The notes: generated by a model from the sequence alone, not told the origin. DNA of 11,680 nucleotides from Larix sibirica (GCA_004151065.3 NWUY0300081868.1:1-11680); one strand, 5' to 3'. Shown: positions 1 to 8,490, counted from the first letter of the stretch. Numbers and translations are program-made.

Positions 1-375
1 AAACCTCCGCAGAGAGCTCTCGTGATTCCAAACTGTGATAATGATATGCTTTTGATTTCTCCGAGCATGCGAATTAATAGCATCTCTAGTCCTTATGCCC
101 GCCATTCTAGCTACCCACCTGTCTACCACATGTCTCATGCGTGAGACCCCTCCATCATCCATTAATGCAGAATTTTTGAAGTTCCCCAAGCGCTGGATAT
201 AGTTGATGAAGATCTTTTCTCCCCAACATAGGATAGAAAATGGAGTTGAAGTGATGATGCTAGAGGGATTGTTCGCGAACATTCTATTTAATCCAACTCT
301 TGCAGATATAAAATCGAAATTAACGAGTCTAGCCATTGTAGTCAATTTCATTATTGCTGAATAGGGTCCCGTAGT
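1..375 (-). other. Partial open frame running off the left edge, unrecognised
   Basis: A minus-strand frame stays open for 125 codons, from just after a stop at 376-378 to the first base of the window. It is shifted by one frame from the RNase H relic and overlaps its tail. Possible ATG codons lie at 349-351 and 334-336. The far part reads like a basic protein (for example VSRMRHVVDRWVARM and TRDAINSHARR), but I recognise no family. Chance could produce a frame this long in a window of this size. If real, it is either a 3' part of the same retroelement after a frameshift or an unrelated host reading frame. The end lies outside the window. Confidence 0.25.
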
Positions 376-748
376 TTAATCCAACTCCAGCATTTGCGAA
401 GACATCCGCTTGCGTGTTGCTGTCTCTCAATACATGCAGGAAGTTTATTGTTTTGAATTCACTAATTATACACTAGAAGAGGTAGTGCATTTTAGCAGTC
501 GGCAGCTTTCGATTCTTCATCAATTTTCTGTCTTCTCTAATGACCATTAGAGAGTCACCAAAGACTATTATTTCCTCAATGCTAAGGTTGCTAGCTATCT
601 TAAGCCCTTTGATTAGTGCAAGCCATTCCGTGTCATTGTTTGTCCTTTTGCCAATGCCCCAGGCATAATCTTTCTAGTTGTTTCCCATGACATCATAGAT
701 TATGCCTCCCGCACCTGCCAACCCAGGAATGCAAGATTAGCCTCTTAA
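329..748 (-). pseudogene. Decayed plant retrotransposon RNase H domain (RVT_3 type)
   Basis: Reading the minus strand from about 748 gives a degraded start, then the glycine-rich strand PGLAGAGGIIYD, then a segment with NNDTEWLALIKGL, then IIVFGDSLMVI, and finally HVLRDSNTQADVFANAGVG. This order is that of the plant RNase H-like domain (RVT_3) found at the end of many plant non-LTR retrotransposon polyproteins, which removes RNA from RNA:DNA hybrids. Three of the four acidic catalytic positions remain (E of DTEW, D of GDS, D of QAD). The first one, expected in an FDGAS-like motif near 745, is replaced by arginine. Frame-disrupting stops lie at 737-739, 674-676 and 473-475, with another at 329-331 where the domain ends anyway. 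No reverse transcriptase precedes it at higher coordinates, so this is a 5'-truncated dead fragment. The domain is clear; the parent element class (LINE rather than LTR) is inferred. Confidence 0.85.
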
Positions 749-1498
749 AACCACTAAAAATCTTAATAAATATCAGATTTTGAGTCGAGAATTTTTTAGT
801 GACTATTTCCAACATGAAAACCCTTTAGAAAATGTTGAACTGAAGACTAATTAGGCTTATATGTTTTTTCTACATAAAACTAGTAAGCTTAAAACAAAAG
901 TTAAAGTAAAATTAAAGCCTATAAACAAGATGAAGCCATAAAATAAATCTAGGCAAATGGGAAAAAATACTAAATGTTTTTCTTTTGATTTTTTGCGAAT
1001 TTTTACCCTTAAACAAATTAAAATTAAGGAAATTTTATTTTTCGGGGGATTTTTGGTTGTAGAGTTAGAGATTTTAGGACTGGTGCCTTCGAACCCTTGG
1101 GCAAATGGAGTATTTAGAATACCCTTCTTGAATCCTTGGGTGTATGCGTTTGACTGGAACCCCTACAAAACACATGTCAAATTCTTACCCCAGACAATTC
1201 AAAGCTACTTGCAAATTTTACCAAGGAAGAGTAGCACTTAAGCTTACACCTTCAACCTATCTATCTAGCTCACCCTTAGCCTATGCAAAATTGATGAGTA
1301 CCCCTCCTACAAATGCCAAATACTTCAATCAACCAGCAAAGCTAAGGAACGATAAACCAATGGAGCAACACTACCCTTCTTATGGACTTGATAAATATAT
1401 CTTACAATGCCAAAAGATGCATGTTACTTCAATATGCAGCTATCAAGAAACCCAAAAGAAGAAATCCTTCACACTGCAAAATGCTGCATGAAAAGATA
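749..1498. other. AT-rich stretch, no recognised gene
   Basis: This stretch is very AT-rich at 749-1060, with runs of A and T. Two overlapping plus-strand open frames follow (957-1241, 94 codons; 1144-1491, 115 codons). Neither shows a domain, signal peptide or splice context that I recognise, and they overlap in different frames, so at most one could be coding. The right part may be flanking DNA of the copia-like LTR that begins near 1499, or part of that LTR if its boundary is further left than I place it. I see no gene here. Confidence 0.5.
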
Positions 1499-1597
1499 TG
1501 TCAATTAGGATCCAAAAGAGAGAGATAGCTCTCAAATTCCAACTATGAGTTGAAATGAGGAAGAGGCTCTCTTTAGATAGGAGAGTAGCCTAACTCC

Positions 1598-1603
1598 TTT
1601 ATA
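1598..1603 (-). promoter_or_regulatory. TATA box of the proposed LTR promoter
   Basis: The minus strand carries TATTATAAAGGAG about 240 bp inside the proposed LTR start, a normal place for the U3 promoter of a plant copia LTR. Transcription would run toward lower coordinates. This is a motif match only, in AT-rich DNA where such motifs arise by chance. Confidence 0.3.
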
Positions 1604-1638
1604 ATAAAATATTCATTATTTCTTTAGATCTAGCATTG

Positions 1639-1668
1639 GGTGGGGTAAAATAATATAAAAGCCCCACC
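1639..1668. repeat. GGTGGGG/CCCCACC hairpin within the LTR
   Basis: Seven perfectly complementary bases (1639-1645 and 1662-1668) flank a 16-bp spacer made almost only of A and T. A G/C-only stem around an A/T-only loop stands out in this AT-rich context. It could be a transcription-factor or RNA-structure element of the LTR U3 region just upstream of the TATA box, but no function can be shown. Confidence 0.6.
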
Positions 1669-1845
1669 TATTTCTAACAAACTCCTAACAAAGCAATAAA
1701 ATAAAGTGGTCAAAGCCAAATGTACAATGTCCAAATTACATAAGGCCCAAGGTAGAGGGTGTACCAATAGATCTAGGATAAACAATGTGATAAGAAGAGG
1801 TTAGATCTAGGGTTTGATCCATTATATCCCTCTAACAACTCAACA

Positions 1846-1857
1846 CTCTCCTCAAAA
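1846..1857 (-). other. Polypurine tract of the copia-like element
   Basis: The minus strand reads TTTTGAGGAGAG immediately before the TG of the LTR. In LTR retrotransposons such a tract primes plus-strand DNA synthesis and sits next to the 3' LTR. Its position fixes the element's orientation as minus and its internal domain as lying at higher coordinates. It is a short motif, so support comes mainly from the adjoining LTR start. Confidence 0.45.
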
Positions 1858-1909
1858 TTAGTGCCAATGGTCCAAACATGTGCCAATAGAGTCAAACCAT
1901 GTGCTTAAA

Positions 1910-2450
1910 ATAGTTCCAAAAGGTGAAAAATGGCTTGAAAGATGACCCTAGCATTCTCAAACCCCTTGGGATCTCATTGACATTCTCTACCTTTAGAAAG
2001 GCCTCGAAAAGATATTTCCAACCATATATGGAACTTTCCAAACTAAGATAGGATGAGTTAGATCTACCCCCCCGAAAGTCAAAGTACCAAACTCTTGAAA
2101 AACAACCTAGAAACCAACAAAAACAACCCAAAAGTTGACTCAAGTTCTCCCAAACCATTAGGAATCTGGATGAGCATTCTATACCTTTTGAAAGTTCTTA
2201 GAAATAATTTCCAACTATATATGGCACTTCCCAAATAAAGATCAAATGATTGAGATCCATCCTCCTGGAGACAAGGTACCAAACTACTAAAAAATGACCC
2301 AAAAACCAGCAAAAACAACCCAAAAAAAATGACCTAATTACTCTAATAACACTATGGAGATCTAGAATGAGTGTTTAGCACCAAGATATAAACCTTTGAA
2401 AGAGATTTTCATCCATATATCATAAGCTTCCATCTTAGCTAGGGCATTGG
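1910..2450. repeat. Diverged tandem repeat, period about 193-209 bp, about 2.5 copies
   Basis: Matching blocks recur in order. Copy A has cattctctacctttagaaag at 1981 and ccaaccatatatgg near 2019, then accaacaaaaacaaccc at 2113. Copy B has cattctataccttttgaaag at 2175, ccaactatatatgg near 2210, and accagcaaaaacaaccc at 2305. A third partial copy starts near 2340, with acctttgaaagagatttt at about 2391 and atccatatatcat just after. The spacing is about 192-194 bp between A and B and about 209 bp from B to the third. A tail-like fragment at about 1910-1950 may be a remnant copy before A. Two minus-strand open frames (1892-2158 and 2079-2318) align with each other only because of this duplication and are not separate genes. 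The array lies on the internal side of the polypurine tract, so it probably belongs to the 3' non-coding region of the copia-like element. Confidence 0.75.
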
Positions 2451-2790
2451 AGGAACAAGGATTTGAATACAAAGTCTTGGTTTCCACAATTTGCCCTGGA
2501 AACAACATGAAATAGGACACAAGCCAAGAAATTAAAAACATGCAAAGAAATAGGATGACCAAATCTACAATTGGAAACAAGTCACAGTGGCATATGACAA
2601 GCAAAAGGATGAAAGGAAACACATTACTAGAAGCCAAGTCATCAAATGGCAATGAAGCAAGTGTTAAATTTTCTAAACCCCAAATTCAGACAAACAAACT
2701 CCTAGTGATCTTCTTTGCTCAAATATTAAATTTCGGCTCACTAATTTTTTTATACTATTGGGATTAATTAACAGAATTTTTCTTAGCGAA
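2451..2790. other. Unassigned stretch between the tandem array and the next LTR-like segment
   Basis: Short open frames exist on both strands (plus 2540-2767; minus 2362-2652), but they are mutually overlapping and show no motif of gag, protease, integrase or reverse transcriptase. If the copia-like element were complete, its pol would be expected here on the minus strand; none is visible, so the element appears non-autonomous, truncated or too decayed to read. Confidence 0.45.
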
Positions 2791-2799
2791 AGCAATAAT

Positions 2800-3590
2800 A
2801 ATGAAAAACATATCTACTCAGTAAAATAACAAACACAGAATTTCTACACTTTAAATCAGCTTTTCATTCAATAATTTCCAAGCTTACACGAGCTCCCTTA
2901 CAGGGAAAATGGCCCTGAGAATATACAACAGCAACTAGCAAAATGCCTTCCTCCAACCTGCAAAATTGCTTACCAAACCCAGCTTCATTTTGTTGTGTCG
3001 TATGGCATGTACGACGTTGTTGTGCGGCCCGTATGGACGCATCTCTCTATGAATCGATTGATACATATGCAACCTATGCACTACGTGCCCACGTCTCTGA
3101 TTGCATAATCAAGATCTGCAAACGGTTCACCCACATCTTTGATCATACAACCCCTACGAATCAGTACGGCTTCCATACAAAATGTTCGTGCGACGATTTG
3201 CTTGGATCTCTACCTGATTGGTATTATCCCCCTAGAAGATTTCTCTATCTGCTACAATCTATCCCTTGGCCAAATCTCGAAAGTAGAAAGTCCTCCTTCT
3301 CTTCAACTCAATGCTTGAGTTTCACTCTCTTATGATTGTGTTGTGTCTTCTCCTCTCATCTTGGTTGCCTTTCATCCTATTGAGATGAACCAAAACCCTA
3401 ATTCTAGTGGCTGAGATTAGATCTCACTCACTTGAGATCAATGGTTGAGATTCATTTAGTTAACTTAAAACACTAAGGCCAAAAACTTAGGCATTTCTCC
3501 AAATTAACCCCAATTAATCTAAAAATACATTCACTTTAGTAATTGACTTTAATAAAGTGAATTTCCTACGTTCCTGATGACCTCCACAGG
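2800..3590 (-). mobile_element. Probable LTR-derived segment (minus orientation), limits approximate
   Basis: On the minus strand this segment runs from a region with GGTCATCAGGAACG, through AT-rich DNA and an AACCCTAATTC-type motif, to a terminal part containing GGGAGCTCGTGTAAGC and ATTATTGAATGAAAAG. This resembles the U3-to-U5 layout of long plant Ty3/gypsy LTRs, and it lies downstream of the gypsy pol relic in the same orientation. No firm TG/CA ends, polypurine tract or target duplication could be fixed, so this is a resemblance rather than proof. The 130-codon plus-strand open frame at 2943-3335 lies wholly inside it and has no recognisable domain; I treat it as a chance frame in a locally GC-rich part. 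Confidence 0.4.
3529..3562. repeat. 10-bp perfect inverted repeat, ATTCACTTTA/TAAAGTGAAT
   Basis: The arms 3529-3538 and 3553-3562 are exact reverse complements, separated by 14 bp. The repeat lies near the proposed upstream (minus-strand 5') end of the LTR-like segment. It may be an LTR promoter element or a short foldback; no function is shown by the sequence. Confidence 0.7.
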
Positions 3591-4329
3591 TTAGACACAA
3601 ACCCACAACAAGAACCTAAAGGAATTACCACAACAAGAACACAAATAAAAACTAAACAAGAAAAACCAAGAAACCATAATTGGAAGATCAAGACCTGAAT
3701 AAACAGAATGAACAGATGGATGAAACATAACAAAGTGAGAAAATGAGACAAGAAAAGCAAAGTACCTCACAAGCCAAAGACCAAAACAAGCACTAAAATG
3801 TAGCCAAGAGGCTACCAAGCATTCCAAGGTCGGATAGTGTTGGGTGTAAAATCCCCTAGCTCTTGGCATTAATTGGGGGTAAAATCCCTTAGTTGTAGGG
3901 AATTATCCTTCAATGATAGACCAAGACAACCCTAAGAGTTGTTTCCTTTGTCGTCAGAATGATTAAGGCAAGCAACCATAAGATATTAATAAAGAATGAT
4001 TGTAATGAAATTGTATGCAGAAGAAATTCGATATTAAGTTTAGGTAGTAGAAGGAAGATTGTGCTGGAGATTATGTTGATGTAATGAAGAGAAGATTATC
4101 GAATATTGAGACAAATATTTTACCTATTATTGAAAATGGGTATTGTGCCTTAAGAGGGGAGGTTTTCTCATTGTAATTTTTGTTTCATTGATTGGGATGC
4201 ACTTCTTTATGCATTTACTTAGGATGTGTTGCTATGTTTAATTATGATATTGATGTTTACTGATGATAATAATTGTTTCTAGAATGTTGTGTAAATTGAT
4301 GTGATGTTGAGACCATTGTGACTAAATTT
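3591..4329. other. Unassigned stretch between gypsy pol relic and LTR-like segment
   Basis: In an intact gypsy element this interval would hold the rest of RNase H and the integrase. I find no HHCC zinc finger, no DDE motif and no chromodomain on the minus strand. The minus-strand frames at 3566-3760 and 3591-3869 are hydrophobic translations of A-rich DNA and are not convincing. At 3842-3859 and 3875-3892 there is a short duplicated motif (see separate entry). The interval is too short for integrase plus RNase H, which suggests an internal deletion. Confidence 0.45.
3842..3892. repeat. Short direct repeat (18 bp, two copies, 33-bp spacing)
   Basis: gggtgtaaaatcccctag at 3842-3859 recurs as gggggtaaaatcccttag at 3875-3892 with two mismatches. 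Each copy is itself a small GGG...CCC foldback around taaaat. Confidence 0.7.
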
Positions 4330-5260
4330 ATAGCCAACACATGCTTGCATATGTTTTTAGTTCAAATGGCAGCTGCAAATTAGGCATGGCTAGAACTGAT
4401 GTATCATTGATTTTCCTCTTCAATTCTTCAAACTATTGTTGTGGCTTTCCCCAGTGAAAACCCTTCCCCTTGGATGTAATGGCATGCAACATTTCAAACT
4501 CCCATTAAGATCCTTGCTTATGTCATGCTAGTAGGAATAGAACATTCATTAATGGTTGCAATCTTGTCAATATACACCCTCAATGCTCCTCCAACTAATT
4601 ATGTGTCGGAGGTAAATCAAGGACTCTTTTCCAAATTCACATTTCTTCAAATTTGCAAAAAATGGATTGGTTTTCAATATCTCTAGTAAATATGTCACAT
4701 ATGAGAACTTCTCTTGCCAACTATCTTTGAAGATTGGTATTGCATCTAGCTATATCATTACAAAGAGCAAATCAATGGATGCAACATCATTCATCAAGCA
4801 CATGAAGTTACAGGTGCCATTACATAAACCATAAGTCATAACTAACCATTTGTAGAAACCTTGCCTTGTTTTGATTATCGTCTTTCATGCATCCTCTACT
4901 TTGATCCTTACTTGATGGTAACCCAATTTGAGGTCCAACTTGGTAAAGAACTTAGCTTGTTGCAACATATCCAACAAATCACTAATAAGTCGCAACGGAT
5001 CTCTATACTTGATGGTGACTTTGTTCAAGGCACAGTCTCCAACTCCCATCTTTCTTGGGCACCCTTATGACTAGAGAACCACAGTGTGACACATTGGCTC
5101 CAATGACTCCCTACTCTAAGCTACAATTGTTTCTTCACTTCCTCTACTTCTAGGATCAACTGCCTATACAGCTCGGTGTTTGGCAATGGAGATTCCTACA
5201 ACCACTAAATCTCATCCTCAAGCTCTCTTGGGTGGCAATCCTTGAGGTTTTGGAACACCT
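4330..5260 (-). pseudogene. Decayed Ty3/gypsy pol: linker, reverse transcriptase, start of RNase H
   Basis: Read on the minus strand from about 5260, the pieces come in the order of a gypsy polyprotein. First is the linker before RT (AYKEVFQNLKD, then PLPNTELYRQ and EVEEVKKQL). Next is RT strand 1 ([15 protein letters not shown], about 5025-5075), then [11 protein letters not shown], then [20 protein letters not shown] (about 4904-4965), then KTRQGFYKWLVMTYGLCN, then LMNDV. After RT come KKCEFGKE and HIISW, and finally the RNase H entry GFHWGKPQQ with FEELKRKI and VLAMPN (about 4350-4486). The RT catalytic LDL aspartate is kept, but the YLDD box is changed to stop-LDA at 4741-4752. Stops also fall in the linker and after VEDA, and the segment expected between WRLC and LNKV (normally containing DYR) is missing together with a frame shift. 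In life this enzyme copies element RNA into DNA in the cytoplasmic particle; this copy cannot. Confidence 0.9.
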
Positions 5261-5400
5261 CTTTATAGGCTTCAAGGAGTTGTCAACACTACATTCTATC
5301 ACATTCTTCCAAGGATGCCTTCATCTCCAAATCACTACCCTCCCCTTGCTGCTTTACTTCTCTTAAGAACAAGAAGACAAATTTCTGGGTATTGCTTATT
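5261..5400 (-). pseudogene. Probable upstream part of the gypsy pol relic
   Basis: The minus strand contains REVKQQGEGSD and EMKASLEECDRM before the linker, with stops between. An acidic, poorly conserved linker between protease and RT is normal for gypsy elements, so this is probably the same pol. No protease DTG/DSG motif could be read further upstream. Confidence 0.4.
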
Positions 5401-6725
5401 ATTCTCCTTGCCTAGTGAATATTGATTAAAATGAATTCAGTCTTACCCTTGCATGCATATATGGTAAAAGCATTCCCATCATTGATAAGTCAATATATGG
5501 TTACCCTTCTCCTGATGATGGCTTATCTCATAAGTGTATGTTTTCTAGAATGACTCCACACACATTCAATGGGACTACATCTATCTCCACCTCATTTATG
5601 AAATTTTCATAAATAGAAAACTTGAACCTACATTGTTTGACTTTAAAAGAATTTAAAAGAAAATGGTGCCTCTACAATTTACTATCACTTTGAGATTAAA
5701 CTTCTTCAATATCGATTCATTAAAATGGATTTGTTTCTATGTTCGTCTCCAATTCCAAACACTTGGTCTATTGCTTCCGACACTTGAACAAATGCCCAAC
5801 AAGAAGAGCAATTATACTTAGTTTATAATGCCAAACAACTAAAAACAAGTATTTTCATGCCAAGGAAGCTCAAGCCCAACACTCTTATTTAGACACCACA
5901 TAGATCATACAATGTTTAATCAGACAATTACATGAATACGAATGCTACTTGTCAACGTTTCCCTTAAACAGTGATCAATAGAAATGATATACATATTTTT
6001 GTTATCACGAGGGTTGTTGTGCAGAGTTAATACAGTGTACAGTTTGGGGAACATTCTGCTCTGGATATTACATTGCAATGCTTGGTCAGCCCATACGATG
6101 ATTGTAGATGGTATATTTATGTGGGATTAAAACGTTTGGAACGCAAGGAATAGCAATGTATCTGCCCAACAATGATTACAACGAAAATTGATTGTGGGTT
6201 GTAGGGATTGAAATGGCATACAAATGATTAGTTATTGCTGAATCAAGATAATACAGCAATTTGCACCGGATGGGGGTGCATAAAATTCCTCTTCAGGTTT
6301 CAACCACTGGTGTATGGGATGGCACACTAATATCCAGCAACAAGATTTAGAAATCCAGTTTGAGATTGGCAGCCATGGCCAACAACACTTTAGTTGTAGC
6401 CATTGATTTCCTCTGGATCAAATTAATAGTCAAACTAAGGTAGATGGTTGTTGTGGACAATAGCACAAATAGGGAAATTTGATTTTAGGCAACAATTGGC
6501 ATTTTTACATTTTCGCACAACAATACACCAAAACGAAGCATAGAACCAAAACTCAATCACACAAGCAATTAATACAATAAACGAGATTACCCTGGAGAAA
6601 TAGCATTGAATAGCTACGCTCAATGTTCATTTCTCAACAATTGCAGATTTACAATCTAGCTCTCATGATCATTTACCTTCACCTAACCAGAATTATTACC
6701 TAGCATTCCTTCTATTCTCCACCAA
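5401..6725. other. Unassigned stretch, possibly further retroelement debris
   Basis: No domain is readable. The interval from 5401 to about 5850 may be the eroded gag-protease part of the gypsy relic by position alone. The 62-codon minus frame at 6435-6623 has no family resemblance. A short minus reading beginning MATTKVLLAMAANL (just below 6410) looks like a protein start but stops after 18 codons. I see no tRNA-primer site or LTR pair here. Confidence 0.45.
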
Positions 6726-6787
6726 AGAACCCATTCTCATATGTTGTGCTCGAGTTAGAACCCATTCTCATAAGTTGTGCTTGAGTT
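6726..6787. repeat. 31-bp tandem duplication, two copies
   Basis: The block starting agaacccattctcata at 6726-6756 is repeated directly at 6757-6787 with two base differences. It looks like a recent local duplication; nothing ties it to a function. Confidence 0.9.
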
Positions 6788-6922
6788 CATACATACAGTA
6801 GACTCTGCTGGGATCAGTTGGAAGGCCAGGTGTCCCCAACTCTTTAGCTCCCCAGAATCCAATGCTTCTCTTCTCTCTTTTGTCTTTTTATGGAAGCATT
6901 TCAATGCATAATTCATTTCTTT

Positions 6923-7087
6923 TTATTTTTCCTTTTTTCCCAGCATAGTAGCTGATTGATCTAGTGTGGGGCCCTTCGCACTGTCAATGACATCTCCTAC
7001 CTCAGCATCAGCTTCCATAGACACAAACTTCACAACTGTCGCCAAGACTTCATGATTTGCTGGGGGCTTGTCTTTGATTTGAACCAT
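6923..7087 (-). CDS. Small open frame, 54 codons, unrecognised
   Basis: Starting at ATG 7085-7087 and ending at TAA 6923-6925, the minus strand encodes a 54-residue reading with a protein-like, charged composition, for example NHEVLATVVKFVSMEADAEV followed by GDVIDSAKGP, and a lysine-rich end. A stop lies four codons upstream of the ATG, so the frame cannot extend without splicing. I recognise no family. It may be an eroded exon or retroelement fragment; a frame of this length is also common by chance. Both strands compete here, because the plus strand shows a splice-acceptor-like tract at 6913-6943. Confidence 0.2.
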   Translation of the reverse strand: MVQIKDKPPANHEVLATVVKFVSMEADAEVGDVIDSAKGPTLDQSATMLGKKEK

Positions 7088-7587
7088 TGACCATTCGATG
7101 TTTTAATGCAGATCCGATTCGGATCATTGGCCTTCGTAAAATGGAGTTAGATAAATGGTAATGCATATGTTAATGGCTTGCGAAGTGAGTTATCAATCAT
7201 ATTTCCAAAGTTTCGGACATTGTAGACATAATGAAGGGCCAAATGATGATCCACTAAAATCGTGATCGAAGGAGCAAGCATTGAAGATGAAAAGGAAATA
7301 AATTGAACTAGTTGTGGATACTAAGTTTACTACACATAATAAGCTCCAAACTCGATTATTCCAACGGAAAGGCTTGCCAAATCTGGACATCTATTGTATA
7401 ACTAAAAAGGATTTGACCATCACTGAGCCTGATCCAGGAGGTTTGAAATTCTTTTTAAATAGGAGGTTTAGAATTCTTGTTAAACAATGGAAGATGATTC
7501 AAGTGTGAAGAGTAGCGATTATTAGGGATATGTTTTCAGCATATAGATATCAAAACTATGGTGATGGCAATGATGGATAACGATTGG
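7088..7587. other. Unassigned stretch
   Basis: Two short open frames (minus 7193-7390, plus 7314-7508) overlap and show no domain or splice support. I see nothing else beyond ordinary AT-rich sequence. Confidence 0.45.
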
Positions 7588-7616
7588 CATTGATACCAAT
7601 GTCAAGTTGACATTGG
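7588..7616. repeat. Nested palindromes around CCAATGTCAA/TTGACATTGG
   Basis: The 10-bp arms 7596-7605 and 7607-7616 are perfect reverse complements around a single central G. The left arm also pairs with an upstream CATTG (7588-7592 with 7597-7601), so two alternative hairpins share the same bases. The arms contain CCAAT and TTGAC boxes, the latter being the core of plant WRKY-factor sites, but such short motifs are common and no promoter is visible. Confidence 0.8.
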
Positions 7617-7769
7617 AAGGTGACCAGGATGTGTGGCTCGAGAATGATTGGTGAAAGGTCACTTAGCGTTGCGCTGAGGTAAACTCAATTGGCACCATCA
7701 TGAGAGAGGATGTGCATGAGAGCAACTCACATTAGTTCAAGGATCCTTTAGGTAGTATGCCTAAAGGGT

Positions 7770-8490
7770 TACAAGTGTGTCACTCTTCATCTAAAGGGAT
7801 AGATGCTTTATCATCTAAGGATGCAAAGCAATGAATTGAAGCCCCCTTCGTAGGAAATGGCTCCAACAAAGCGTTATAGAGAGAATCTGTGAGGGGTCCT
7901 AGAAGAAGGGAAAGGAAAATGGTGAGAGTCTGAGGAGGTTACTAAAGTAGTACCTAATCGCATGCGAGATTGGGGGAACCCATTGGGAGCTCAAGAAACA
8001 TTATAGGGGAGTACAGGATGTTGCTCTTCTTCTGAAGAGACAGGATGCTTTCTCATATAAGGATGCAAAGCAAGGGATTAAAGTTCCCATTGAAAAAGAT
8101 GGCTCCCGTGGAGAATTACAGACAGTCGTTGAAGAGTGATAGTAGGAGGCAGAAAATATTCGGCGGGAGTTCAGGTAGGTTACTATAGCTCTTAAAAAAG
8201 CAAACGATATGGGGGAAACCAATTAGGACCCCAAGAGAAGTTTTAGGTGAGGTACAGGACATCGTTTTTCCTCGGAAGATGTACATACTTTCTCATCTAA
8301 GGATGCAAAGCAAAATATTTAAGCTCCCATAGCAAGAGGTGGCTATAAAGAGGGTCCTTGAAGTCTTGGAAGGTGATAGATGGTATCTAAAGGGGGAGTT
8401 CAGGGCAGACTCGGCAGAGTTACCAAAACTCTGAAAATCACAAACAATACAGGGGAAATCCATTGAACTCGAGAGAAGTTATGGGCGAGG
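7770..8490 (+). repeat. Three tandem copies of a ~241-bp repeat with protein-like frame
   Basis: Copies begin at about 7770, 8012 and 8253 (lengths 242, 241 and 238), and a fourth seems to begin at 8491. The best conserved block, tctaaggatgcaaagcaa, starts within the blocks at 7803, 8045 and 8285. The copies have diverged considerably. In the middle copy the plus strand reads VQDVALLLKRQDAF, then KDAKQGIKVPIEKDGSRGEL, and after three adjacent stops EAENIRREFR and IALKKANDMGE. A unit of about 80 codons that is rich in charged residues suggests descent from a coding tandem repeat, perhaps coiled coil or a retroelement gag. The copies are now broken by stops and frame shifts. I recognise no named domain. 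The 73-codon minus frame at 8001-8222 is a shadow of this copy. Confidence 0.8.

Larger units (their letters stand above)
1499..1845 (-). mobile_element. Probable copia-like LTR (minus orientation), approximate left limit
   Basis: On the minus strand a purine-rich tract ending GAGGAGAG is followed directly by TGTTGAGTTGTTAGAGGG. This is the arrangement of a polypurine tract joined to the TG start of a Ty1/copia 3' LTR in plants. Within the proposed LTR a TATAAA box (minus, 1598-1603) is followed by a plausible start region. The proposed other end is CCTAATTGACA, giving TG...CA termini with short imperfect inverted ends (TGTTGA and TTGACA) and a length of 347 bp. The right limit is fairly well supported by the polypurine tract; the left limit is a guess among several CA dinucleotides. 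The partner LTR was not found inside the window, so the element is either truncated or extends in diverged form. Confidence 0.45.

Noticed and set aside
1144-1491. 115-codon plus-strand open frame
   Set aside because: It overlaps another frame, has low-complexity composition and no family resemblance; the length is within chance for this window.
1892-2318. Two similar minus-strand open frames that look like paralogous small proteins
   Set aside because: Their likeness is explained by the underlying non-coding tandem repeat of about 193 bp; they overlap each other and have no domain.
2943-3335. 130-codon plus-strand open frame, the longest complete one in the window
   Set aside because: It lies inside a GC-richer part of an LTR-like segment, on the strand opposite to the surrounding retroelement relics, with no recognisable domain or splice context.
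4140-4175. Plus-strand purine run aagaggggagg as a possible second polypurine tract
   Set aside because: No TG-starting LTR follows it, and every readable element in the area is on the minus strand.
6360-6412. Minus-strand reading beginning MATTKVLLAMAANL, resembling a signal peptide or a copia RT segment
   Set aside because: It stops after 18 codons and lacks the following RT motifs; no supporting exon was found.
6913-6943. Strong plus-strand pyrimidine tract ending in cccag, like a splice acceptor
   Set aside because: No open plus-strand exon follows it, and no donor or gene context is visible.
8001-8222. Minus-strand open frame of 73 codons
   Set aside because: It is the reverse shadow of the 241-bp repeat, whose plus strand looks more protein-like.
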